Source: Planctomycetota bacterium (GTDB taxonomy: Bacteria; Planctomycetota; UBA1135). From it: a stretch of DNA of 59,409 nt. The notes beneath the pieces were generated by a model. The model was given only the letters and a program-made list of their open reading frames with translations, was not told where the DNA came from and did not search any database. Location of the stretch: positions 1 to 59,409 of the forward strand of contig JAPKBM010000010.1 in the NCBI GenBank assembly GCA_026421205.1. The letters are read 5' to 3'. The translations under genes and the position numbers were made by a program. Of the stretch, positions 25,612-34,013 are shown one piece after another (within the stretch, counting starts at the first letter, position 1; every line of letters begins with the position of its first letter).

Positions 25612-26949
25612 CTACTTTACTTCGTTCCTTGGCCGAGAAAGCTCTTGGGCAAGCTCGGCGCCTCTTCGGAATGCAGCGTTGATTCCAACGCCAAAGAGAG
25701 CGTCCCCTGCGAGAAATAGGCCCGGGTAGTGAGCGAGTTTTTTCTGAATTGCCGTTACGGATTTATTGTATCCCAAGTCATACTGGGGCACCCCACCTGG
25801 ACTTGCGTGGATCCATGTACGCAGTGGTTTTTCATTTGCCCCAAGGGCTAGGGAGATTTCATCTTGAGCCCACGCAAGGAGGTCCTGGGGTGTAGTTTCC
25901 GCAAGGTTTGGGTGAGAAGGCCCACCAAGAAGACATCGGAAAAGAAAAGTGTCCTTTGGTGCCGCATGCGGGAAAATCGAATGAATAAATTGAACGCTAA
26001 GGAGGGGGCTTTCCCTTGTGGGGTCAGTGAAATATCCAAACCCTGCGCAGGAATCTTGAACCCCATCTCTTGAATAGGCCAGGGTGGCTGAAATAAGGTC
26101 ATTGCCGGCGAGATCTGCAAGCACACTCCGTTGAGTTCCTAAATATTCACGCAGTAAAACAGCAGCCTGTTTTGGGGGGAGTGCAATGACAAGGTTCTTT
26201 GTTCTAGCAAGTTGCTTGCCTTGGCAAAAGAGATACCACCATCCTTCTTCAAATAGCGCTGTGTCCACAATACATTCCGCATGAAACGCTTCTCCGTGGG
26301 AGTCAGCCATGGTTTTTGCCAATTGGCCCAGTCCGCCTGAAACAGTTTGAATTTTTGCACTTCCTTGTTCAGCCCATTTACGGTACGTCTTCATTAACGA
26401 GCCATGCTTTTCTTCCGCTTTTTGGATTGCTGGAAACATGGCCGACAAAGATAATTTTTTAACATCTCCCGCAAAGAGTCCGCGCACAATGGGCGAGATG
26501 ATTTTTTCCGTAAACCCCGCACCAAACCGCCGGGAAGAAAAGTCAAAAATTGATTCTTCCTCGCTCCCTTCTGGCAAATCCGCCCAGGGCTCTGAGAGGA
26601 AGCGAAGCTTTTCTTTCCAGGACAAGAGAGGTGTCTTGAGAAATGCTTCCGGATTTTGAGGAAGCGGACGAAGCGCCCCATTTTGTTGTAGGTACCGATG
26701 TGTGTCCGAGGCCACCGAGGAAATTATCTCAAGGCCAAGATCCACGCAAACCTCGTCAAGGGTCGGTTCATTTTCTAGCCAACCAATGGGGCCATGCTCG
26801 ACAAGGTAGCCCTGTTCTTGGGTTGTTTGCATTCGACCGCCCGGCTCTTTTGCGGCCTCAAAAATCTGGACGCTCCAGCCCTGTTTTTGTGCAAAGTGTG
26901 CCGTTGCTAAGCCAGAGGCCCCGGCCCCAAGAATGGTGACGTTTTTCAA
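25612..26949 (-). CDS. hemY: Protoporphyrinogen/coproporphyrinogen oxidase, HemY type
   Basis: This is a FAD-dependent oxidase of 445 residues for a late step of heme synthesis. The N-terminus has the dinucleotide-binding VTILGAGASGLATAHFA followed by EAAKEPGGRMQT, the typical amine-oxidase/HemY signature. Family landmarks include ISPIVRGLFAGDV and SLLSVQFIHS, and the C-terminal GLFLAGDALFGVGINAAFRRGAE, which closes the FAD site. Length suits bacterial HemY or the related CgoX; the sequence alone does not tell which substrate is used. It lies between a HIT gene and an ECF sigma gene, in a run led by iron/cobalamin-type ABC genes. Confidence 0.87.
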   Translation of the reverse strand: MKNVTILGAGASGLATAHFAQKQGWSVQIFEAAKEPGGRMQTTQEQGYLVEHGPIGWLENEPTLDEVCVDLGLEIISSVASDTHRYLQQNGALRPLPQNPEAFLKTPLLSWKEKLRFLSEPWADLPEGSEEESIFDFSSRRFGAGFTEKIISPIVRGLFAGDVKKLSLSAMFPAIQKAEEKHGSLMKTYRKWAEQGSAKIQTVSGGLGQLAKTMADSHGEAFHAECIVDTALFEEGWWYLFCQGKQLARTKNLVIALPPKQAAVLLREYLGTQRSVLADLAGNDLISATLAYSRDGVQDSCAGFGYFTDPTRESPLLSVQFIHSIFPHAAPKDTFLFRCLLGGPSHPNLAETTPQDLLAWAQDEISLALGANEKPLRTWIHASPGGVPQYDLGYNKSVTAIQKKLAHYPGLFLAGDALFGVGINAAFRRGAELAQELSRPRNEVK

Positions 26950-26958
26950 GGGGAACGG

Positions 26959-27303
26959 TTATCCCGGCGGCCACTGCAAAGAGCGGCCCCCTAAAATATG
27001 GAAATGAAGATGGGGCACGGTTTGTCCCCCGTCTTCGCCAATGTTGGTCACCACGCGGTAGCCGCTTTCGGTCAATCCCTCTTGCTGGGCAACGGAAGCA
27101 CAAATGCTGAGACAGTGGCCAAGGAGCTCAGTGTCTTTTTGGTCGGCTGTTGCAAGAGATGCGATTGGCTTTCTAGGGATGACTAAAAAATGAATGGGCG
27201 CCTGGGGCTGAATGTCTTTAAAGGCAACCACGCGGTCATCTTCATAAACAATTTCTGCCGGAATTTCTCCATCGGCGATTTTGGCGAAGAGCGTTTTAGT
27301 CAC
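26959..27303 (-). CDS. HIT-family (HINT-type) nucleotide hydrolase
   Basis: This is a 114-residue protein with the histidine triad PHLHFHILGGR at its C-terminus and the family start TLFAKIADGEIPAEIVYEDD. It matches the ubiquitous HINT/PKCI subgroup that hydrolyses AMP-linked phosphoramidates. The 3' end is 9 bases before the HemY-like gene, and its 5' end overlaps the Trm112-like gene by 8 bases, so the three are probably cotranscribed. Confidence 0.92.
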   Translation of the reverse strand: MTKTLFAKIADGEIPAEIVYEDDRVVAFKDIQPQAPIHFLVIPRKPIASLATADQKDTELLGHCLSICASVAQQEGLTESGYRVVTNIGEDGGQTVPHLHFHILGGRSLQWPPG

Positions 27304-27505
27304 TATTTTTAAGGGCAGAGCTCCAAGAAGCTAAGTCCATTTCTTCACCGGCGTCGGCAAGTAGAGATGGAATTCCATTTTTCACGGGGTAGCGCAACCG
27401 CGTTTCCTCATCGGTAGAAATAAGCCAGTCACCGGAAAGAACAAGAGGCTTTTTGGTGACTGGGCAACACAGAATGCTGAGAACGTCGGAGGGGATGTCC
27501 GCCAT
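27296..27505 (-). CDS. Trm112/YcaR family protein
   Basis: This is a 69-residue protein of the UPF0434/Trm112 family. It begins with VLSILCCPVTKKPLVLSGDWLIS and continues with LRYPVKNGIPSLL, the conserved core of this fold. The typical zinc Cys set is reduced to the CCP pair in the N-terminal loop. Relatives stabilise methyltransferases; in bacteria the partner is mostly unknown. It is embedded between the parvulin and HIT genes on the same strand with an 8-base overlap into HIT. Confidence 0.85.
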   Translation of the reverse strand: MADIPSDVLSILCCPVTKKPLVLSGDWLISTDEETRLRYPVKNGIPSLLADAGEEMDLASWSSALKNSD

Positions 27506-27522
27506 GGTTTTATCTCAAGGAA

Positions 27523-28062
27523 TTATGAGATTCGTTTGATAATGTGCCAACCGAATGGGGAGGCTTCATCGTGATAAGGCGCCATGCCGAGCTCACCAAT
27601 CTCTAAGGCGAAGCCGACATCGCCGAAGGCGGGAACCATTGCAGACCGTGGGTGCGGCAGATGTGGCGCCGCCTCATCCGCCTCTAGGCGAAGCGTCTCC
27701 ACAAAGGTATTCATTTGCTCGACCAGAGTGTCTTGGTCAATATCACCCGCCTTCATTTGCTTTGTAAGCTCTTCCTCTTTTTCTCCCGCTCGCATGTTCA
27801 AGGTCATCATGTACTCTTGAAAATTCTCACCCTTAATATCATGGTTTAATAGATTGTACATTCCAGGGTTCTCATCTTCTTCGCGAACAGGATCATCTGT
27901 ATGCTCCCGAACAAGGCTGGTGAAATCCTTCGATACTTTTGCGGCATCAAATAGCTCTAATGCAAGGGTTTCCGCTTCATCACGCGTGCGCTTTGCTTCC
28001 ACGGGTGTCTTGTCAAAAGAAACAAGAATATGCTGGATGGAGATTTTTTCAGGTTGTGACAT
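27523..28062 (-). CDS. Parvulin-type peptidyl-prolyl isomerase with a large internal insert
   Basis: This is a 179-residue cytoplasmic protein (no signal peptide). The N-terminal QHILVSF strand and helix EAETLALELFDAA..DFTSLVREHTDDP are the first half of a parvulin domain. The second half MVPAFGDVGFALEIGELG and PFGWHIIKRI completes it. Between them, about 80 acidic, helical residues replace the short loop of normal parvulins, and the usual GG-D-LG segment is lost. It may therefore be an isomerase with altered substrate binding, or a chaperone. It lies between the FecCD-type permease gene (20 bases) and the Trm112-like gene (17 bases). Confidence 0.75.
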   Translation of the reverse strand: MSQPEKISIQHILVSFDKTPVEAKRTRDEAETLALELFDAAKVSKDFTSLVREHTDDPVREEDENPGMYNLLNHDIKGENFQEYMMTLNMRAGEKEEELTKQMKAGDIDQDTLVEQMNTFVETLRLEADEAAPHLPHPRSAMVPAFGDVGFALEIGELGMAPYHDEASPFGWHIIKRIS

Positions 28063-28082
28063 GCCTCCATTCTCGCATAGAG

Positions 28083-29108
28083 TTAGCTTTTTCGAAAGAG
28101 TAGTCGCAAAAAGAGTGGTCCACCAATGAGTGCCGTCAAGATGCCGACAGGGAGCTCACTGTGACGGCCGGATAATTGAACGGTGCGTGCGGCTAAATCG
28201 GCAAAAAGGAGAAATGCACCCCCAAGGAGCCAGGCCGCGGGGAGCAGTCGGCGGTGGGCATTTCCGGTGAATGGTCGAAGAGCATGGGGAATAAGCAGGC
28301 CAACGAAGCCGATAGGCCCGGTTTGAGCAACGACGGCTGCGGTGAGTAATCCAGCACCCAGGAGGAGCTGTTTTTTGACAGTGCCGACGGCCACCCCGCG
28401 CGCTTCGGCCATTTCTTCATCAAGAGCCAGTTGATCCATCGCAAAAATATTTTTCACAATGAGAGATCCACCAATGAGAATCCAGGGCAATGGAGCCAGG
28501 GCTGCTTTGAAAGAAACGACTTCCAGGGAGCCCATAATCCAATGGTCCATGGAAGATAGTCGGAAGGGATCCGCCAAGTGACGAACCAGCATCATGGCGG
28601 CGCCGAAGAGAAAACTAAGTGTGACACCAGCCAGAAGAAGCCCGTCAGGATGTCGGCTTCGGCGAGAAATGGAAAGGACAAGGGCAAGGCCGAGGATGGC
28701 AAAGAGCAGTGCGCCCGTGCGTGGGGTAAACAGTGGCATGCCAAACCAAGTCACGCCTAGCGCGGGAAATGCGAGCCATAGAAATGCGCCAAAGGACCCT
28801 GCCGACGCGATGCCCAGGGTAAAGGGCGTAGCCAATCCGTTGCGAAGAACTGATTGAAGTACGGTGCCGGATACCGCCAATGCACCGCCGGCGAACCAGG
28901 TCAAGGTGGCGCGAGGAAGGCGGAGCGAGAGAACGTGTGTGCCTGTGGACCACTGGTCTTCGGATAAATTCCACCAATCAGAGATTGCGGGAAGAAGCTC
29001 GATGGAGACAGAGCCAAAGGCAAGAGCAAAGGAAAGGGCTATGGCTGTGGCAAGCCCAAGCACAAGGAAAAGCGGGCATCGGCGCGGTTGTGATGCAGAA
29101 AAATTCAT
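28083..29108 (-). CDS. ABC transporter permease, FecCD/BtuC family
   Basis: This is a 341-residue membrane protein of the iron-siderophore/heme/cobalamin importer family with about ten helices. Landmarks include the N-terminal LRLPRATLTWFAGGALAVSGTVLQ, the LGIASAGSFGAF segment, and QTGPIGFVGLLIPHALRP, the family coupling region. It overlaps the ATPase gene by 4 bases. The family fixes the transporter type, but substrate cannot be told between iron chelate, heme and B12. No cobalamin riboswitch is visible. The nearby HemY gene makes iron or heme attractive but unproven. Confidence 0.9.
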   Translation of the reverse strand: MNFSASQPRRCPLFLVLGLATAIALSFALAFGSVSIELLPAISDWWNLSEDQWSTGTHVLSLRLPRATLTWFAGGALAVSGTVLQSVLRNGLATPFTLGIASAGSFGAFLWLAFPALGVTWFGMPLFTPRTGALLFAILGLALVLSISRRSRHPDGLLLAGVTLSFLFGAAMMLVRHLADPFRLSSMDHWIMGSLEVVSFKAALAPLPWILIGGSLIVKNIFAMDQLALDEEMAEARGVAVGTVKKQLLLGAGLLTAAVVAQTGPIGFVGLLIPHALRPFTGNAHRRLLPAAWLLGGAFLLFADLAARTVQLSGRHSELPVGILTALIGGPLFLRLLFRKS

Positions 29109-29839
29109 CGGGGCACAATCACCGGGACGTGGTTTTCACGAGGAAGGATTTCAAAACGATGACCGAAGGTTTCTCGCAAGGGGGCATCCGTGAGCAGTTC
29201 CGTTGGGGTTCCCGAAAGAATTTTTGCCGAGGGTGTAAGGAAATGAAGCTGATCTGCAAATTGGGCAGCAAGGTTGACGTCATGGGTTACGCATAAAATT
29301 CCGAGCCCGCGCTTGGAAAGTTTTCGGAGATGGTCAAACAATTCTGCTTGGTGGCCAAGGTCCAACATTGCGGCGGGTTCATCCAGCAAAAGGTAGCGAG
29401 GTTGTTGTGCCAAGACGCCGGCAAGTAAAACCCGTCGGCGCTCTCCTCCAGAAAGTTCGTTGAGGTGGCGGTGTAAGAGATCTTCCGCGTCTACGGAGCG
29501 CAATGAGGATTCAATGGAAACCGGCTTAGCCGCAACGCGCGCGCCAAGCTCTACAGATTCTGCAACCGTAAGCGGAAAGGCCGGCTGAATTTCTTGAGGA
29601 AGGTAGCCGAGGAGCTGGGCCCTTTTTCGTGGGCCAAGCTCTGTCATGGGTGCGCCGTCAAGCTTTCGCATTCCTTGAGAGGGGTGCGTGCCGACCAGCG
29701 CTCGGAGTAAGGTGCTTTTTCCCGCGCCATTGGGGCCGAGTAAGCAGGAAAAGCTTCCAGCTTCTACGCGAAAATGAATATCGCGGAGGATGAGGGTGTC
29801 GCCGTAGCCCACGGTGAGGCCGCTTGCTTCTAATGCCAT
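29105..29839 (-). CDS. ABC transporter ATPase, FecE/BtuD family
   Basis: This is a 244-residue ATP-binding subunit for the FecCD-type permease. It has Walker A GPNGAGKST, signature LSGGERRR, Walker B YLLLDEPAAMLD and the switch histidine in CVTHD. QPAFPLTVAESVELG fits importers of the iron/B12 group. It is first in a minus-strand run and overlaps the permease gene by ATGA. The cognate binding protein is encoded further upstream, beyond the oppositely oriented gmhA. The divergent gap to gmhA is about 33 bases. Confidence 0.92.
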   Translation of the reverse strand: MALEASGLTVGYGDTLILRDIHFRVEAGSFSCLLGPNGAGKSTLLRALVGTHPSQGMRKLDGAPMTELGPRKRAQLLGYLPQEIQPAFPLTVAESVELGARVAAKPVSIESSLRSVDAEDLLHRHLNELSGGERRRVLLAGVLAQQPRYLLLDEPAAMLDLGHQAELFDHLRKLSKRGLGILCVTHDVNLAAQFADQLHFLTPSAKILSGTPTELLTDAPLRETFGHRFEILPRENHVPVIVPR

Positions 29840-29872
29840 ACGGGTATTATCCCTTTGGTATCCTTTGGCGTC

Positions 29873-30454
29873 ATGTCAGAATCCACAGAACAGAGAATTT
29901 ATCAGCGACTTGCTGAAGCACAGGCCGTTTTTGGCTCTTTGGGCAAGGAATTTGCACAAACAGTGGCCTCCGCGGCGGAAATAACGTCGTCAGGGCTTAA
30001 AGCTGGGGGAGCGGTTTATTTTGTAGGCAATGGGGGTAGTGCGGCTGACGCCCAGCATTGGGCCGCGGAACTCGTCGGCCGGTACCTTCACGACCACACG
30101 CCTTTAAATGCGCACGCTTTGACGGTGAATTCCAGCGTAATGACCGCCTTAGGCAACGATTTCCCTGCCGACGAAATATTTTCTCGCCAGGTTCAGGCCC
30201 ATCTGAAGGCGGGCGATGTTTTAGTGGCCATTTCTACGAGTGGAAATTCAGAGAATATATTAAGGGCCATTTCAACAGCCGCTAATTTGGGCGCGTCAGT
30301 GATTGGGGTGACGGGAAAGGGGGGTGGAAAAATGGTGGAGATTTGCGACCTTACTTTTATTGCGCCTTCCGACGACACCCCACGAATTCAAGAGGCCCAT
30401 TTATTTTTTGGGCACTGTTTCTGCGAACTTGTGGAGCAGGCATTCTTGGATTAG
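29873..30454 (+). CDS. gmhA: Phosphoheptose isomerase-like SIS protein
   Basis: This is a 193-residue SIS-domain protein from ATG 29873; an ATG six codons upstream is less likely. GmhA converts sedoheptulose 7-phosphate to D-glycero-D-manno-heptose 7-phosphate for heptose-containing envelope sugars. Conserved GNGGSAADAQHWAAELVGRY, ALGNDF, STSGNSENILRA and the C-terminal RIQEAHLFFGHCFCELVE, with its catalytic-type Glu and His, all fit. DiaA, a close homologue, is an alternative. The gene sits inside an ABC transporter locus on the other strand, and its last 54 bases overlap the end of the binding-protein gene. Confidence 0.9.
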   Translation: MSESTEQRIYQRLAEAQAVFGSLGKEFAQTVASAAEITSSGLKAGGAVYFVGNGGSAADAQHWAAELVGRYLHDHTPLNAHALTVNSSVMTALGNDFPADEIFSRQVQAHLKAGDVLVAISTSGNSENILRAISTAANLGASVIGVTGKGGGKMVEICDLTFIAPSDDTPRIQEAHLFFGHCFCELVEQAFLD

Positions 30455-31294
30455 CGCTGCTGTTTGGGCGACCTTGGGCCCAGGAATGGTGATGGATGGG
30501 CTGGATAAGGGAAATACGCGTTTATTTTTGACCGCAGGAAGACTTGGGTAAGCGGCCTGCCAGAGCTGCAATGGCGTGAAACTAGGTTGAGTCGGAATAG
30601 GGCCACATTCCAAAATGATGTCAGGGTTGATTTCAAAAAGTGCCTCTTCGGAGAGGGAATACCAATCCGGCACATTTTCAGTGTTGGGAACAAGAGTTCC
30701 GCCGGCGAGAGTTAAGAGCGAAGCAAGAAAGGTGCTCGGGCCAGATACGGTGAGCCCAACTGCAGCGTTCGGCTGCCGGCCGATGACCAAGAGGACGGAA
30801 GGGGATTTTTTTGGGGCGGATTGGGTAATGAGGCGTAGCTCTTTTTGAATTACTTGGATGAGTGCTTCGCCGCTTGTTTGGCTAAATTGTTCGTCAAGGT
30901 GACGCACAAAGGAAAACCAATCTTCCAGGGAGTCGGCCCGCGTTTCTTGATAGGGAACCCTTTGCTGATGGGCCAAATTTTGCAGGCTTTGATGATGCCC
31001 TTGGACGAAGAAGTAGTCCGGCTTTAACGCAATAATACGCTCTAAATTGGGATTCAAAATACCCCCGACGCGTGGGATCCCCGCCGCTGCGGGCGAGTGG
31101 CAATAGTCACTGACCCCAACAATGCGGTGGCCAAGGTCAACCGCAAAAAGGGTTTCCACGGTGCTTGGGCCTAAAACCAGAAATCTTTGGCGTTCTTCCA
31201 TGGAAAGGCGTTTTTCTTCCGAATTTGCCACAGGGGAGGTCGCCGAAGGGCCACAACCCAGGAAAAGCCCGACTCCAAGGAGGAAAAAGCGCAT
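30401..31294 (-). CDS. Periplasmic binding lipoprotein, BtuF/FecB type
   Basis: This is a 297-residue solute-binding protein with a lipoprotein signal (GVGLFLGCGP, lipid-anchored Cys14). The class III binding fold is indicated by FLVLGPSTVETLFAVDLGHRIVGVSDYC, IIALKPDYFFVQGH and a second lobe with FEINPDIILECG. It most likely delivers the substrate to the FecCD/FecE-type ABC pair encoded 560 bases downstream on the same strand. gmhA, on the opposite strand, lies between them and overlaps its 3' end. It diverges from the DASS permease gene with only 58 bases between starts. Confidence 0.88.
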   Translation of the reverse strand: MRFFLLGVGLFLGCGPSATSPVANSEEKRLSMEERQRFLVLGPSTVETLFAVDLGHRIVGVSDYCHSPAAAGIPRVGGILNPNLERIIALKPDYFFVQGHHQSLQNLAHQQRVPYQETRADSLEDWFSFVRHLDEQFSQTSGEALIQVIQKELRLITQSAPKKSPSVLLVIGRQPNAAVGLTVSGPSTFLASLLTLAGGTLVPNTENVPDWYSLSEEALFEINPDIILECGPIPTQPSFTPLQLWQAAYPSLPAVKNKRVFPLSSPSITIPGPKVAQTAALIQECLLHKFAETVPKK

Positions 31295-31352
31295 TCGAGA
31301 ATCCTAACGCATTGTTTTTGCCCTTGCTCCGCAGGGATAGACTGATTTCCTC

Positions 31353-33206
31353 ATGGGATGGGAAGGGCTCCTCGTTGTTATCTTGACGTTTGCCGTCTTG
31401 ATTCTCCTTGTATTGGAGAAGGCATCCCTTGATGCCATCGGGATTGGGCTTTTAGTTATTCTTGTTCTGGCTGGAGAGGCTTTCCAATTCTTTGACCCCG
31501 GATTTGATCCGCATGAGCGGCTCCTCAGCCTGCATGACGCCCTTGGATTTTTCGGGAATTATGCGGTGATTACAATTGCCGCGCTTTATGTGGTGGGAGA
31601 GGGTCTGACTCGAACGGGCGCGGTGGAATTTATTGCTCGAGCCGTCTTGAAATATAGTCAAGGCAAGGAGCGCCGTATGATTTTGTTGATTTCTTTAATC
31701 GCGGGTTCTCTTTCTGCGTTTTTGAGTAACACAGCGGTAGTGGTGGTTTTCATTCCTATTTTGATTGGAATGGCGCAAAAGACTGGCGTTGCGGCTTCAC
31801 GTCTTTTGATTCCGCTTTCTTTTGCCACTATTTTGGGCGGCATGGTAACCCTGGTCGGCACATCCACGAACTTATTGGTAAGTGGCGTTGCAGAAAGTAT
31901 GGGCCATGACCCCATCGGCATGTTTGAGATGTCGAAATTGGGCATTCCTATTTTGGTGTTTGGCATTATCTTCGTTTCTGTTTTCGCCAAAAAGCTATTA
32001 CCAGAGCGCCATTCCTTAAGTGCCGCCATGGCGGGCGCAAATATGCGGGAATATGTGACAGAACTACAAATTGGCTCCGAGTCTCCCTTGGTCGGCCGAC
32101 CTTACTCGGAGGCATTTACAGAAGCTCGCGTAGAAATGTTGTTTTTCGCCCGAGGAGAAGAAATGGTCTGGCCCCCATTTACGGAGGAAGTCATTCAGTC
32201 TGGGGACGTTGTGATGCTGCGGGGTACGGTGGACTCTTTGGCAGGCCTTCCGGATGACTTAGATTTACGGCTTTTTGATGACACACATTTTGATCCGAAA
32301 ACGATGCAGTTTTTTGAGCTGGCGGTTGCTCCGCACTCCATGTTGGTGGGTCGTCAGGTTGGAGATTTGCACCTTTGGCGAGATTATGGAGCCTTAGCCG
32401 TTGCCGTTTTGCGAGACGGTCATCACATCCGTGATCGAGCATCCAAACAGATCCTTCACCCGGGTGACTTGATTTTGGCTTGTGGAAGCGAACAGGCAGA
32501 AGCAAAGATACGCGCAAAGTCTGATTTCTTTTTGCTGACGGGGGCCCACGAGTGGATTGTACTCAGAAGTAAAGGGAAGCTGGCTTTAGGAATATCGGCG
32601 GCGGTAATTACGGCGTTTACCATGAGCTCTATTTTTCATGTGGGTCATCTCATACCGATTATTTCTCTTTCGGGTGCCGTCGGCATGGTTGCAAGCGGAT
32701 GTTTGCGTTCTCGCGGGGCCTATCGGGCTATTGATTGGCCCATACTGATTTTTATTATCGGTACGATTGGCCTGGGAAAAGCGATGGATAATTCAGGAGC
32801 TGCAGCTTTCTTTGCTCATTATTTGGTCGATGCTTTGGTCCAATTTGGAACAGTTGCAGTACTGGCCGGGCTGACTTTCCTTTGTGTGCTGTTCACCGCT
32901 CTAATCTCCCATACTGCAGTTGCTGTGTTGATGACCCCGATTGCCATTTCCGCAGCCCAAGGTGTGATTGAGGCACAGGGGATTACCGGGGATATGGCCG
33001 ATGCCATTGTGCGGGCCTTTATCTTGGCGGTTGCTTTTGGTGCCAGCATTTGCTTCGCCACACCCATTGGGCATCAATCCAATCTCATGGTGTACGGCCC
33101 AGGTGGATATCGTTTTTCCGACTTCCTACGTGCTGGCTTGCCACTCAGTATTTTGGTATTCTTGGCCGTGGTCATTGGCCTACCCCTTATGCTGGGAATC
33201 TCATAA
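31353..33206 (+). CDS. DASS/SLC13-type anion permease with two TrkA_C domains
   Basis: This is a 617-residue inner-membrane protein. The first half carries about six helices with LSNTAVVVVFIPI and LGGMVTLVGTSTNLLVSG, the DASS signature with its NTA and TSTN substrate/sodium motifs. Two soluble RCK_C/TrkA_C domains fill residues about 230-395. The second half repeats the inverted fold with SHTAVAVLMTPIA and CFATPIGHQSN. Relatives move sulfate, dicarboxylates or other anions with sodium, and the sequence does not fix the substrate. A strong hairpin-T-tract terminator follows 8 bases after the stop. Confidence 0.88.
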   Translation: MGWEGLLVVILTFAVLILLVLEKASLDAIGIGLLVILVLAGEAFQFFDPGFDPHERLLSLHDALGFFGNYAVITIAALYVVGEGLTRTGAVEFIARAVLKYSQGKERRMILLISLIAGSLSAFLSNTAVVVVFIPILIGMAQKTGVAASRLLIPLSFATILGGMVTLVGTSTNLLVSGVAESMGHDPIGMFEMSKLGIPILVFGIIFVSVFAKKLLPERHSLSAAMAGANMREYVTELQIGSESPLVGRPYSEAFTEARVEMLFFARGEEMVWPPFTEEVIQSGDVVMLRGTVDSLAGLPDDLDLRLFDDTHFDPKTMQFFELAVAPHSMLVGRQVGDLHLWRDYGALAVAVLRDGHHIRDRASKQILHPGDLILACGSEQAEAKIRAKSDFFLLTGAHEWIVLRSKGKLALGISAAVITAFTMSSIFHVGHLIPIISLSGAVGMVASGCLRSRGAYRAIDWPILIFIIGTIGLGKAMDNSGAAAFFAHYLVDALVQFGTVAVLAGLTFLCVLFTALISHTAVAVLMTPIAISAAQGVIEAQGITGDMADAIVRAFILAVAFGASICFATPIGHQSNLMVYGPGGYRFSDFLRAGLPLSILVFLAVVIGLPLMLGIS

Positions 33207-33214
33207 TATGGCGT

Positions 33215-33240
33215 AACCCGCGCCACTCCATCGGGTTTTT
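33215..33240 (+). terminator. Intrinsic terminator after the DASS permease gene
   Basis: Arms AACCCG (33215-33220) and CGGGTT (33232-33237) form a 6-bp stem with an 11-base loop. The stem runs directly into a TTTTT tract (33236-33240). It sits between the permease stop (33206) and the ATG at 33246, so it ends the permease transcript or attenuates readthrough into the next gene. Confidence 0.7.
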
Positions 33241-33245
33241 CTCTC

Positions 33246-33998
33246 ATGACACAGAATACAACACACATCATTCTTATCCTTTTAGGTGGCTTCGTCGGCG
33301 GTTTAGCCGGAGGCACTCTTTTGGGCGGCGGCGGCGCCACGGAAACTGAGCCTCTCTACACCGCGGATGGCCCTCAGGTTTCTGCTCAAAGCGAAGAGTT
33401 GGCCGAAAGAGTCCAAGGCCTTGAAGGCACTTTGGTGGGCATGGAAGCTGCTCTGGACGGGCTTCGGACAGAACTGGCCGATCGCCAGCGTGAGCCAATC
33501 GCGCCTCCGGTTGCTAAGAAGTACACAGGCAGGGGTCGGGGTGGCCCACAGAGTGCGGCTTCTGGGGCTCCCGCGGAAGAAGAAGAGCGCTTTGCTGCTT
33601 ATCTTGAGAGACTTGACGAGGAGGAGAAAGTCGAGCGTGAGGGAAGAGAGGCGGAGCGTCGGGAAGAGCGCATGGTTCGCCGGATGGATCGCTATACCAG
33701 TGAACTTGGTCTAGACGGTTACCAGTCTCAGGAGATGTCCCGCATCATGACTGAGTCCGACAAAAATCGGTCAGCGTACTTCACGGAAATGAGGGAATCT
33801 GGGAGCTTTGATCGTGAGTCAATTCGCGAAACAATGACAGAAATGCAGGGCGTGGTGAATGACGAGCTCGGCCAAATTTTAACGGAAGGGCAAATGAGTG
33901 ACTATGAAGCCATGCAGGAAAATTCGCGTCGTGGTTGGGGCGGTGGCGGCGGCTCAGGTCGAAGCAATGGCAGTAGTCATGGCGGAAACGAATTCTAA
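33246..33998 (+). CDS. Membrane-anchored coiled-coil protein of unknown function
   Basis: This is a 250-residue protein I cannot assign. One N-terminal transmembrane helix with glycine-rich character (ILILLGGFVGGLAGGTLLGG) is followed by a heptad-like coil (about 45-80) and a highly charged Glu/Arg stretch (about 110-150). A helical C-terminal part includes RYTSELGLDGYQSQEMSRI and a LTEGQ motif reminiscent of Spy/CpxP-type periplasmic proteins. The tail is glycine/serine-rich. The topology suggests a bulk of helices outside the inner membrane. It follows the terminator closely and faces the phosphatase-like gene with a 15-base gap. Confidence 0.7.
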   Translation: MTQNTTHIILILLGGFVGGLAGGTLLGGGGATETEPLYTADGPQVSAQSEELAERVQGLEGTLVGMEAALDGLRTELADRQREPIAPPVAKKYTGRGRGGPQSAASGAPAEEEERFAAYLERLDEEEKVEREGREAERREERMVRRMDRYTSELGLDGYQSQEMSRIMTESDKNRSAYFTEMRESGSFDRESIRETMTEMQGVVNDELGQILTEGQMSDYEAMQENSRRGWGGGGGSGRSNGSSHGGNEF

Positions 33999-34013
33999 GA
34001 TTGACGCGTTTCC

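Noticed and set aside
31295-31352. Cobalamin riboswitch upstream of the binding-protein gene
   Set aside because: Only 58 bases separate the divergent starts and no B12-box was recognised. A riboswitch would not fit.
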